From Gonapodya prolifera JEL478 (lineage: Eukaryota > Monoblepharomycota > Monoblepharidomycetes > Monoblepharidales > Gonapodyaceae): a DNA stretch of 19,746 nt. Positions 8,007 to 16,493 of this stretch are shown here, in pieces; position 1 is the first letter of the stretch; every line of letters begins with the position of its first letter. The notes under the pieces are model-generated. The model saw nothing but the letters and a program-made list of their open reading frames with translations. It searched no databases and was not told the DNA's origin. Both the position numbers and the translations under genes were made by a program. The stretch is taken from NCBI GenBank assembly GCA_001574975.1, contig KQ965747.1, positions 66,681 through 86,426 on the forward strand, read 5' to 3'.

Positions 8007-9419
8007 TCACCCCGCATTCCAAAGAAACTCCAACCCAACAACATCGTGAAACTCCAATGGGGCACCACCTTCCGCCGCCGCCTCCTTGGCGGCCTCATCA
8101 GCCACCTCATTCCATTCCCTCGGCACCCTCCACAACTCCACTTCCAAGCCCGAACTCCTGGAACGCTCAACCTGTCCCAAGAGCAGCTCCCACAAGTCCT
8201 TGTTCTTAACGGGGTCGCCCGTTCGAGTGCACCACCCGCGACGGACCCAGCTTCGCGCCCAGTTCGTTGCCCCCTCCACGACATATTCCGAATCTGTCGC
8301 GATGACTAGGCGCCGAAACCCTTCGCTCCTCCAGTTGTTGAATCTCAACGCGGCAATCACAGCCCGAAGTTCGGCACGGTTACTTGTTTGGATTGTCCGA
8401 CCCACCCCAAACACCCCTGTCCTCTCCAGTCGATTCTGGACAATGTGGTACGTGGCATTCCGCCCCTTGCCACTTTTCCCATGCACGAACGCCCATCCTG
8501 CGCGTGGGTTCGCTCCACCGTTTCCAAGGCACGCGCCATCCGTGAACACGAGGCACGCCTGAGGGTCCCCCCTGTGCACGAGCCTCGTGAACAAGCCGAC
8601 CTGCCTTCGACGGGAAAACAGTTCCATCGGTGTCACTGTCTCGGGCCATGGAGTAAATTCGGAGGGGAAGGTTCGACCCGTGCCGCGTGGAAGGTTTGGA
8701 AGGATGCGAGACGGGGTGTTGGGTGTATCGTGAGGAGTTGATTCGCGGTATCCTGTCATGCTGGTCGTGCGGCCAGACTGCTGCGTCGCAGGACGTGTGG
8801 ACTCGGTGGAAACGGTTTGGATAACTCCACACCGGATCACATGCCCACTTCCCGCCTGCGCAACGCGGGTCTGAGAAGAGTCCTTCGACTGAGGTACTGT
8901 TGATCGCACGTCTCGACCTGTCGAGGTCGCAGTGGACGGCTGAGTGCGGCCACTCCGTGTTGAAGATGGTCGAACGTTTTTTTCGGTTGTAACCGCACGG
9001 GCGTATCCCGTGCGCGCGACATCTCCGCTCCGTACTTGATGCGTGCCTGGAGTCTTGTCTCCCGGCGTTCCGGTGGTGAGCGTGAGCGCGCTGCCCAACA
9101 GTTTTCCAATTACCACGTCGCTATCCTCTTCACGCATTTCCGTCCGTATATTCCGCACCGTTCTCCACGATTGCGTTCTGAAATAATACACAATCTCGTC
9201 GTCATCATCCTCTTCATCCTCTTCCTCATCCTCCTGGCTGCCGTCTTCGACCTCCTCCTCATCCGAATCCTCCCATGTGAAGCTGAAATCCACGCCGCAC
9301 CTGTGACACACTGGTGCGGCGTGTAGTGCGCACACGAGTCGTCCACCGGGCAGTTCTGCGACATCATACATTGGCTGCGACGGGTTGATTTGTTGATGCG
9401 TTGATGCAACCAATGACAT
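8007..9419 (-). CDS. RNase H-like protein with N-terminal Cys/His motif, 470 residues
   Basis: A single uninterrupted exon. Residues 290-460 form an RNase H type 1 fold with all four acidic residues in their usual motifs: D294 (FTDGACLGNGG), E350 (NRAELRA), D376 (ATDSEYVV) and D441 (NEVADEAAKEA). These bind the metal ions used to cut RNA in RNA-DNA hybrids. The N-terminus has C30-x2-H33-x4-C38-x2-C41 (LVCALHAAPVCHRCGVDFSF), a probable zinc-binding motif that I recall from fungal RNase H-like proteins. An acidic stretch (about 50-75) and a Ser/Thr/Arg-rich linker (about 100-270) follow. There is no reverse transcriptase, integrase or protease, so it is not visibly retroelement-encoded. A decayed tandem paralogue starts 55 bp upstream. 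It could be a nuclear RNase H1-like enzyme; the substrate is not shown. Confidence 0.85.
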   Translation of the reverse strand: MSLVASTHQQINPSQPMYDVAELPGGRLVCALHAAPVCHRCGVDFSFTWEDSDEEEVEDGSQEDEEEDEEDDDDEIVYYFRTQSWRTVRNIRTEMREEDSDVVIGKLLGSALTLTTGTPGDKTPGTHQVRSGDVARTGYARAVTTEKNVRPSSTRSGRTQPSTATSTGRDVRSTVPQSKDSSQTRVAQAGSGHVIRCGVIQTVSTESTRPATQQSGRTTSMTGYRESTPHDTPNTPSRILPNLPRGTGRTFPSEFTPWPETVTPMELFSRRRQVGLFTRLVHRGDPQACLVFTDGACLGNGGANPRAGWAFVHGKSGKGRNATYHIVQNRLERTGVFGVGRTIQTSNRAELRAVIAALRFNNWRSEGFRRLVIATDSEYVVEGATNWARSWVRRGWCTRTGDPVKNKDLWELLLGQVERSRSSGLEVELWRVPREWNEVADEAAKEAAAEGGAPLEFHDVVGLEFLWNAG

Positions 9420-9473
9420 TCCGACATGTGATCACTTCACTTTACTTTCTGACAAACTAAACTACACACGTCC

Positions 9474-10242
9474 TCAAAACGCGAGGCCAACCATATCCTG
9501 AAAGTTCACCGGTGCCGGCTCTTGCCCGGCTGCGACGGTATTCCACTCTCTCTTGTATCATCCAAAACTCTACCGCGAGACCATCGTCGTGGTAGCTTTC
9601 TACTTCCCCGAGGAGGAGCTCCCAGAGGTCTTTGTTCTTGACGGGTCCGCCAGTCACAAGCTTGTGCCAGCCTTAAGTACGAGTTGGTTCGATTCACAGA
9701 AAGAGATAACAACGACTCCTCATGGATAACTTTTGACCCACCTTGCCGAATCCAACCCTCCACCCAATCCGTTATGCCATTGACCACAAAATCTGAATCT
9801 GTGGCGACCACCAGCCTCCTGAACCCCTCTCCTGGCCAGTGAAGAAACCTCAGCGCCGCAATCGCTGCCCGCAATTCAGCCCCACTACTCGAACTGCGCC
9901 TGAGGATCAGACCCAAACAGAACCGGTCTGCTCCAATCGGCCCTCCACGGTGGCAAACTTTCCAGTTCGACGGTTCTGACCCTGAACAAAAGTATTGGGC
10001 CGGCCGTTGTCAAGACAAGCGCCGTCTGTGAGAAGGAGGCAGGTGCGGGGGTCGGATGGGAGAGTCCGGCGGTCCACCTCGCCGACCGCTTTCCGGCCCC
10101 AAAACATCTGCAATGGCGTCGCCGAGTCGTTTGAAGGCTTGAATTTGGACGGGAGGACGACTCCCGTCCCGGGACGTTTTGGGAGGGGATCATCATAGCA
10201 AATGTTATCATCATTGGTTGAGTCTGAAGATGGTAATTCCAC
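9474..10242 (-). pseudogene. Decayed tandem paralogue of the RNase H-like gene
   Basis: It is the same family as the gene at 8007-9419, in head-to-tail order on the minus strand. Retained blocks are LLTDGACLDNG, AELRAAIAALRF, VVATDSDFVV and PVKNKDLWELLLG. Breaks: the GWAFVHG block after the first Asp is deleted; a frame change lies between EQTGSVW and the AELRA block (about 9905-9925); another lies near 9555, before REWNTVA; and the segment with the last catalytic Asp is missing (VAAGQ replaces VADEAA). A 70-nt GT..AG intron at 9672-9741, giving GW across the junction, has no counterpart in the neighbour. The Cys/His N-terminus is absent; the frame starts at 10242 with MELPSSDSTNDD. Loss of the last Asp and two frame changes make activity unlikely. 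Confidence 0.8.
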
Positions 10243-10673
10243 GGACGATGCTTATCTTGGTTGTTTGTTCGCAGCTGTGTTGTGGGAATACGTCGATGTG
10301 TGGAAACAAATCACGATTCCTTCTTGATGTACGTGTCCTTTACGGTAGTCGTCGCCTCTATTCCTTCAAACTCACATGACTGTCCAGATCTCCAATATGA
10401 AGTACGCGCAAAACGGCGATTCTGGCGCTCGTAACTCCTTGCTGGTCTGTCCCTCATCACCGAGAGTTTAGACGAGCGTAGTGCTGAGAAGATTGATGAT
10501 GGCGCGATTTGGAAAGTAGATGAGTGACTCGGAGAAACCCCTTTGACCTTCCCTCTCCGAAGCTTCATTCGCGAATTGGCGAAGACCGATCATCTCGGAC
10601 TGCCTATCTCGGATGCCTCGCCACCCGAAAACTCATTATTTTGATCCCTCCGCTAATTTGGACGCCCCGGCTC
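10243..10673. other. Divergent upstream region between RNase H paralogue and receptor gene
   Basis: No gene is supported. The minus-strand frame at 10311-10568 is Ser/Arg-rich without a recognisable domain. The region should contain the promoter of the receptor gene starting at 10674. Confidence 0.45.
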
Positions 10674-12203
10674 ATGACCTCCACCACCCTTCCCCTACCT
10701 CCCGAAGTCGTCGAATTCCGTCGGAATGCTTTCATTGGATATACCGTCGCATCGCTGCTCTCGGTCGCAGGAGATCTGGCAATCATCGTGTTCTTGGGGC
10801 TGGCGTATAAGTGAGATTCCGTCTGCGGATTTCCAATTTGATTGGACGCAAACCTGGTTGTCAATGTCGATCAGAGCCCAACACTCGCTCCTCCGTCCTA
10901 CACACCTCAAACTCCTTCTGTTTTTAGTCACAGCCAACATGATTGGCATGATCGGGCACATTGGGATCTTTGGGGCGGAGCCGGAGAGCTTCTATTGCAG
11001 GTATATCGAGCTACCAATATTAAGTACGGGGTGCTCCCAGGGCTCAATCTTGCACTTGAACGCACCAACTCCATCTTTCACCGTTTAAGCTTCACAGGTT
11101 TTCTCGTCCTCGGTGGGATGTGCGGTGACTTCACCAGCGCTCTCGTCATTGTCTGGGTGCTGTACCAGACGCTGGTTCTCTTCCGGCCTGGATTCACGCG
11201 GGCGCAAGAAATCGGACTCTTTGTGTTCTTGGGCGTGTTTGTCGCTACGTGGTGTGGGTTGTCCGTCGGACAGTGAGTCGTCAGTTTCGTTGCGCAGTGA
11301 GTTGGGTCACCGTAGAACGATTTTGTCTCGCCGTGGGTCACCAGAATGGGCATGAACCCCGTGACGTACGCATGTTGGTTCAAGAACCCGCGCTCCATCC
11401 AAGTCTTCATCGCCAACATCGGGACAATCGTCAACGTGCTCTTAACCTTTCTTCTCGTCATTGTCACACTGTGGCAGTTGCGAGGTGTTAAGCTCAAGAA
11501 TGAGGCAAAACAGGTGACTCGCCATTCCCAAGCGCAGCCGGTAGATAAAGCTGTGGAGCGCGTGTCCCGCAGGATCATTCTGGTTGGTGGATTCTGCACC
11601 GTTTGGGTGTCTTGATGAGGGTGGACTGATGGGGCCTCCAAAAGTATCCATGTGTCACCCTCCTCGTCGGCGGCATGGGTTTCATTCAAAACATGTTTCC
11701 GAGCAGCGAACTTGCCCAATTCCTCGGCCGTGAGTGTCCGTCCTTGGTCCTTCCCCGTGACAACCTTCCGAATCCCACCACACCATCCACCAACCCCAGA
11801 ATACATCATCCTCCTCTCCGGCGTCCTCCACGGGCTCATTTTCTTCTTCCTAGACCCGAGCATGTCGCTCATGAAACCCAAAGTCGCCGCCGTTCTCGGG
11901 CTGGGCGCACCTCCCCAATTCGACAGCGAAAGCGCCGGGACAACGGGTCGGCACCTGGTCGGGTCTAAAAGTGCGCGACCGAGCGTTTTGGGCGCGTCGG
12001 ACGCCCGGCCGAGTTTCACGGGCGTGTCGGGAGCCAATGGGTCCGTTTCGGTCCAGAACGCTCAGACGCTCGAAAGTGCCGGTGGGAGCAGTCCAGGACC
12101 CGACAAATTAGCGAAGGAGTCGGTAGCGAGTGACAAGCGGGTTGTGAAGAGTACGAACTTGGAGTCACAGATGGATGCAGACGAAAATGTCCGCCAAACG
12201 TGA
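10674..12203 (+). CDS. Seven-transmembrane receptor, cAMP-receptor/Git3-like, 398 residues
   Basis: Six exons join in phase: 10674-10810, 10875-11000, 11090-11272, 11345-11606, 11645-11729 and 11800-12203. The product has seven hydrophobic helices at about residues 19-45, 57-79, 89-115, 124-145, 168-194, 226-250 and 266-284. Cysteines C87 (start of helix 3, FYCSFTG) and C159 (second outer loop, YACWF) are placed like the conserved GPCR disulfide. A loop of about 30 residues precedes helix 6, and a Ser/Gly/Ala-rich tail of about 114 residues follows helix 7, as in receptors controlled by phosphorylation. The layout fits fungal cAMP-receptor-like or Git3-type G-protein-coupled receptors of the plasma membrane; the ligand is unknown. 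The 38-nt intron at 11607-11644 is unusually short, and a donor six bases earlier is also possible. Confidence 0.8.
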
Positions 12204-13111
12204 TTCGCAGAAATAGGCACGATCAGCTGGCGTTTCAGAATGTTTTTTTCACAATTTGTAAAGGGGTTCATTTTGAATGATTCTTCATCGTTGTACGAGA
12301 GAGTTCGTGGGAGTTTTCGGCGCGAATTACTGTAACACTGGTGGGATTCCATTGCTTCTTTTGATATTGTCAAGAGTCCGCTGCTGCGTATACATCGAAG
12401 CTCCAGAACATCGTCTCCTTGGGCTGATGGGGCAAGCGTGATGTGGTTGTGGCATTACATCTCACCAGGTGTTGATCACGACTTCTTATGTCTACCCCAC
12501 GTATGGTGCAGAATAAACGGACATCATTTGTTTATTTTGCAAAAGGGAATATCGATCACACACTCTCCGTTGGTTCTGATTAATTTGATTGAATTTATTA
12601 ACACCATCCCAGATCCACTTCAAGCACCGCGATCCAGGCCGAAACCCACTCCGCGACCTGTGCCATCCTGAAACTGGGAGAAGCAACACAAAGACTAACC
12701 TGCATCGGGATCCCTCTGAGGTGCGACATATTACACAGTCTCCACGATGCGGACCGTCCTTTTCGCTCCTAAAACATGTGTCCGGTCTAAACCTTCCTTA
12801 CGTCCTAAAGACTACAGAGAATCGCTGCCCGGCTCCAGCCTCCGGCAGGTGGTGTTGCTTCCTAGCTTCCTACAATCCCACAAGTACACTCCTGAAGCTA
12901 CACTCCCAACAACGCTCCCCGTCTTTAGTCCGCTCCGGCTGCAGAAAAATTTTGTAGAGAAAAGGAAAGATTAAAACGAAGGATTTTGGGGAAGGGGGAG
13001 AGTGAAAATATCAAAGAAAAGAAAGCATCCAAGTGTTCAAACTATGGTCCATAACCCATAACTCATCAGAATATCGGTCAACTCGGCACAAAAGTGCACT
13101 GAACTCACGAT
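12204..13111. other. Convergent intergenic region
   Basis: Both neighbouring genes end here, so it should contain two 3' untranslated regions. AATAAA-like motifs occur on both strands. No RNA gene or protein was recognised. A 25-codon minus-strand spliced frame near 12620-12729 was considered and set aside. Confidence 0.45.
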
Positions 13112-14222
13112 TTAGTGAGCGGGCCTGTCAACAGGGGGCGCGTCATCGCGACCGTATCCACCTGGTGGTCCTCGTGGCGGGGGTGGTCCTCCTCTGTACC
13201 CAGGACTCCGGCTTCGGTGGCGCGGCGGGCTTCTGTACGGTCCTCCGCGGTAGTAGTCGTCACGGTAGTATCCTCGAGGTGGGGGAGGGGGGTAGTACGG
13301 GCCGTAATCTCCGTAAGGTGGCGGCGGGTAAGTAGCGTAGTGCCGGGGTGGGCCTGGTGGTGGTCCTCCAGGACCCCTAAGATGGAAATACAGCGTTTCA
13401 TTCGTGGCTTGTGTAAGGAAAGAATCGTCCAGGCACTCACCTGCAGTACCTGGCAAGGTGACCACGATCGCCACACTTGAAGCACTTGCCGCTTTTCACG
13501 TCCATGCCCTTTTCGAGACTTTGGTCGCAATCTCGCGCCCAGTGACCTCCACGTCCGCAAATGAAGCAGGTAGATTCCCCTGGTCCCGAGCGACGAGAGA
13601 ATTCCACAATTAGGTCCGAGCCGTCCAAGCGGTAGTTGTTGAGAGCTCGGTGCGCGTCTTCGGCGTCACGGAGGTCCTCTGTAATCAATTGAGTTTCGGG
13701 GATTTGAGGCCAAGTGCCACCAAATATCTGTTCGAGAGGAACTTACCGAACTCGACGAAGCCGTATCCGCCATGCTTGATTTCCAATGCGACAACTTTTC
13801 CGTATCTTGAGAAAAGATCCTCCAGGTCCCTGCGACCGGTTTGAGAAGATATACGTCCGACGTACAGCTGTTGAAGATCGGGGTGTTGTTGTCAGACAAA
13901 GCTTCCACCGAAGACAAAATTAAGACAAATGAAGGAAGAAGTTCCGTTCGTTTTTGGATAGAGTTCCTGAACCGCTTCGGCGCGTCCCTGTTGTCGATCC
14001 ACGCGGATTTGCCAACACATTCCACTCCTTTCCTGGACTCCAACGGAGCGAAACCTGCCCCTCTGGGTCCAGCCAAACAGTTCCTCCGTCGATTATTATC
14101 TCCCTCTCCTCCCTACTCACGATAGGCTTGCCTCTCTTGGATCCGGCGCCTCCGTTTTCCGCAGGCGGCGCAGTGTCCCGGAGGTTCTCGGGAGGGGGCT
14201 CTGATTTCACGCGGTCTGCCAT
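13112..14222 (-). CDS. RNA-binding protein with RRM, two zinc knuckles and Arg/Pro/Tyr-rich tail, 241 residues
   Basis: Exons (minus) 14222-14121, 13867-13747, 13678-13441 and 13376-13112 join in phase. Residues 35-105 are an RNA recognition motif with RNP2 LYVGRI (35-40) and RNP1 YGFVEF (69-74). Two CCHC knuckles follow: C112-x2-C115-x4-H120-x4-C125 ([14 protein letters not shown]) and C140-x2-C143-x4-H148-x4-C153 ([14 protein letters not shown]). The tail (155-241) is rich in Pro, Gly, Tyr and Arg, with [14 protein letters not shown] as a short Arg-Ser part. This order matches SR-type splicing factors such as plant RS2Z or animal SRSF7 (one knuckle), so a nuclear pre-mRNA role is likely. 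The start ATG at 14222 gives an acidic/basic N-terminal exon without a known domain. The first intron is 253 nt, about four times the others. Confidence 0.88.
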
Positions 14223-14421
14223 GACGATTTGGGAAGCGAGACGGGCGGTGTGGGGGAGGTTGGAGAGAGCGGGTGGGCGGGAGGAAAACAAGAAAAGTGG
14301 CACCGGTGGTTCAAAAAATGCAGGGTCTCCCCAGGTGGTCCAGATTTGGCATTATTTTCATTGAGTCATTCTTTCAGCATATTTGATTCTTGCAACAATA
14401 AACTTGAGTTAATTATCTCAG

Positions 14422-15565
14422 CTAATACCGGATGACCTTGCAAACGTTGATTTCTGGTGACTCCGTGAGGTGAGGTCCGGTCGCCTTTCCGCCGGCCGCG
14501 TTGTGCTCGGTGGCAAGGTGGGAGTCTGTTGGAGGGGGGATGCTGTTAGTTCCGAAACAGGGTTGCGTCTCGAAATGCGCGCCTCATGGCGGACGTCTGG
14601 ACGTCTTTACTCACGGAATGTGTCCATGTTTGTGTACTTTGGTGGTAAAGCAAAGACGCAAAGCAGATGAGTGTGGCAGAGAATCATAGAACGGTGAGAT
14701 AGCCGGTGTCGGTAGGTCAAGTAACGCGTCCTCACGGTTTCCAGCATCCAGAACACGGAAGAGTTGCTGGTGTCAATGTTGTAATGGTATTCCAGACATC
14801 CTGTAATACGTGAAGGCACGTGTTGAAATTTCGACGCTCTGATAGAGGACCCCGGTAGCCATTTACCAGGTTCCTTGTGAGTTGCCTCGATTGGGGTTGT
14901 GATGGCTACTTTGAGTCCCTCCTCATGCCCAGGCTTGGCGCGAAGCACAGCAACAATGCGGATGTCGCCTGTGGTGTGGGGAGCTTGATTCTCGGGATAG
15001 GTGGGGTTATCGAACCTTGACGGGAAGAAGAACAGGTTTACGTTCTATGGGTTCTCCAAATGGGGGCGAAAATTGTTCTATACACACTTAACTGGTGTCA
15101 GGACGTTGATTTTGATTTCTCCGTCGAGAAGAGGGCCGAGAAGAGGTCCCGCGTTCTTGAAAACGTCCGAGGCCATGTGAGCGTCTATTTTCAATCGTAC
15201 AAAGATGGCAGATGTGAATGAGTCGACCGATAAAAGAGACCACGACAAAACTTACCCAGAGAAGCCTTGTCTCGGTACTTCAAATCGAAAAGGACCAGCC
15301 AGACGGTTCCAATTCAGAAATGATTGTCAGGTCTCCACTACAACGTCAACACCCGCCTGCCATCACTGCTCACGCTCTCAATCATCCAGAACCTTGTCGG
15401 GTTCTTGGTATCCTGCGAGAGTTGGTACTCCAGCACACCATCCTGAGTGTTGGACACTTGGACGAGGTCTTTCAGCGCGGCGATCAGCATCTCCTCGTGT
15501 CCTGCCTTCGCGGGGATCAGAGCGGCGACGCGGATTTGGGCAGAGTAGTGGGTGCTGATAGTCAT
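14422..15565 (-). CDS. Tandem double ABM-domain protein, 216 residues
   Basis: Seven exons (minus) join in phase: 15565-15374, 15277-15256, 15184-15088, 15015-14867, 14800-14736, 14636-14615 and 14525-14422. Two antibiotic-biosynthesis-monooxygenase-type ferredoxin-like domains lie at about residues 11-103 and 122-216. Each has the same layout: IRVAALIPAKAGHEE / IRIVAVLRAKPGHEE, then a LEY motif, then FWMIES / FWMLET, then a histidine segment AHM / SHL. Members of this family are small dimeric oxygenases or stress enzymes acting without bound cofactor, or detoxification proteins; here one chain may imitate a dimer. If the intron at 15016-15087 is not removed, translation stops at 15078 and yields a 106-residue single-domain product. 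Substrate unknown. It is divergent from homogentisate dioxygenase across 928 bp. Confidence 0.82.
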
Positions 15566-16493
15566 CTTAGTTGTGGCAGTTGAGTGGAAGGGGAACAGGC
15601 CATTTGAAGGCGCATGTTTGGGATTCTCGGGTCAGGCATCGGCCCGATCCTGACTTGGACTCAACGTTGAGGGTGGTGCCAGACGTTTGGCTTTCTCGTC
15701 TTCACGTCATGTTTAGGTGAAGCCGGTTATTTTCAACTATGGGCCTGAGGTCGCGGTGTTGTTTGCCTCGTCACTCCGACTTGGCAGAGTTTTAATGATT
15801 TTTCCAATTCAAGATTGAGCATTCTCTTACCCTACTCTTACTTCCTTCCCTTTCTAGACTAAACTGATTTCCCACTTACCTGTCGACGGTATGACAGTAA
15901 CGTTGCGTGTGCTCTACAATATGATTCATACATCCCGATTTTCCACCAAACGCGACTCTCACAAGTAACGCCCTAAAACACAGAGATGAGTAATTTTCAA
16001 AAGGTTCACATTGAAACCATTGGTCCGGTGCATTGTGGTGGGGGGGTTGTTGGCCCGCTCCGCTGTGGCAGTTTCACGGAGGGAAGGTTGTCCCCCCCTC
16101 ATTTTCACTCACCGGTTAACTACTCTCCTACCCAGTACTTGAAGTTGGTCCGTCGTCCGCCGAGCCACGAACGCACAACGTAGGTTTCTGCTTTCATTGG
16201 CATGGAGATGTGGGCCGGGGGAGATGGAAGCAATGCCGAGAATCAAAGCTTGGAATGGAGGAACAGGACTCGAAAGCGGAAAAGCGACCACGTCGAACAT
16301 CAATACCGGAGCCAGGATCAGATGCACAAACTTTCTTGGTGCTGTGAAGGACGCCCCGCTCCCCTCGCGGTGTTTTCGGCAACATTTCTCCGATGGATGC
16401 TTTTCACAATGGAACTCGAACTTTTTCGCCATAATCCGTCCTTCTCCGCTCTAATACCCTTCCCTTGGGTGGGTGAATTCACTTGGTTAGGAC
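15566..16493. promoter_or_regulatory. Shared upstream region of ABM gene and homogentisate dioxygenase
   Basis: The two genes diverge from this 928-bp region, so both promoters lie in it. No binding site can be named. It contains a G run at about 16039-16047 and a C run at about 16093-16099 that could pair, and short open frames without recognisable domains. Confidence 0.5.

Noticed and set aside
8086-8562. Plus-strand frame of 158 codons
   Set aside because: It is antisense to the RNase H-like gene, whose active-site motifs are clear on the minus strand.
11078-12037. Long minus-strand open frame of 319 codons
   Set aside because: It lies antisense to the exons and introns of the receptor gene, shows no domain and is rich in Pro, Thr and Arg; it is a shadow of the GC-rich plus-strand gene.
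12620-12729. Minus-strand 25-codon spliced frame (12729-12700 joined to 12667-12620)
   Set aside because: The implied intron is only 32 nt, the product has no recognisable features, and nothing else supports a gene.
16109-16432. Minus-strand frame of 107 codons upstream of homogentisate dioxygenase
   Set aside because: There is no domain or coding-like composition, and overlapping open frames exist on the other strand.
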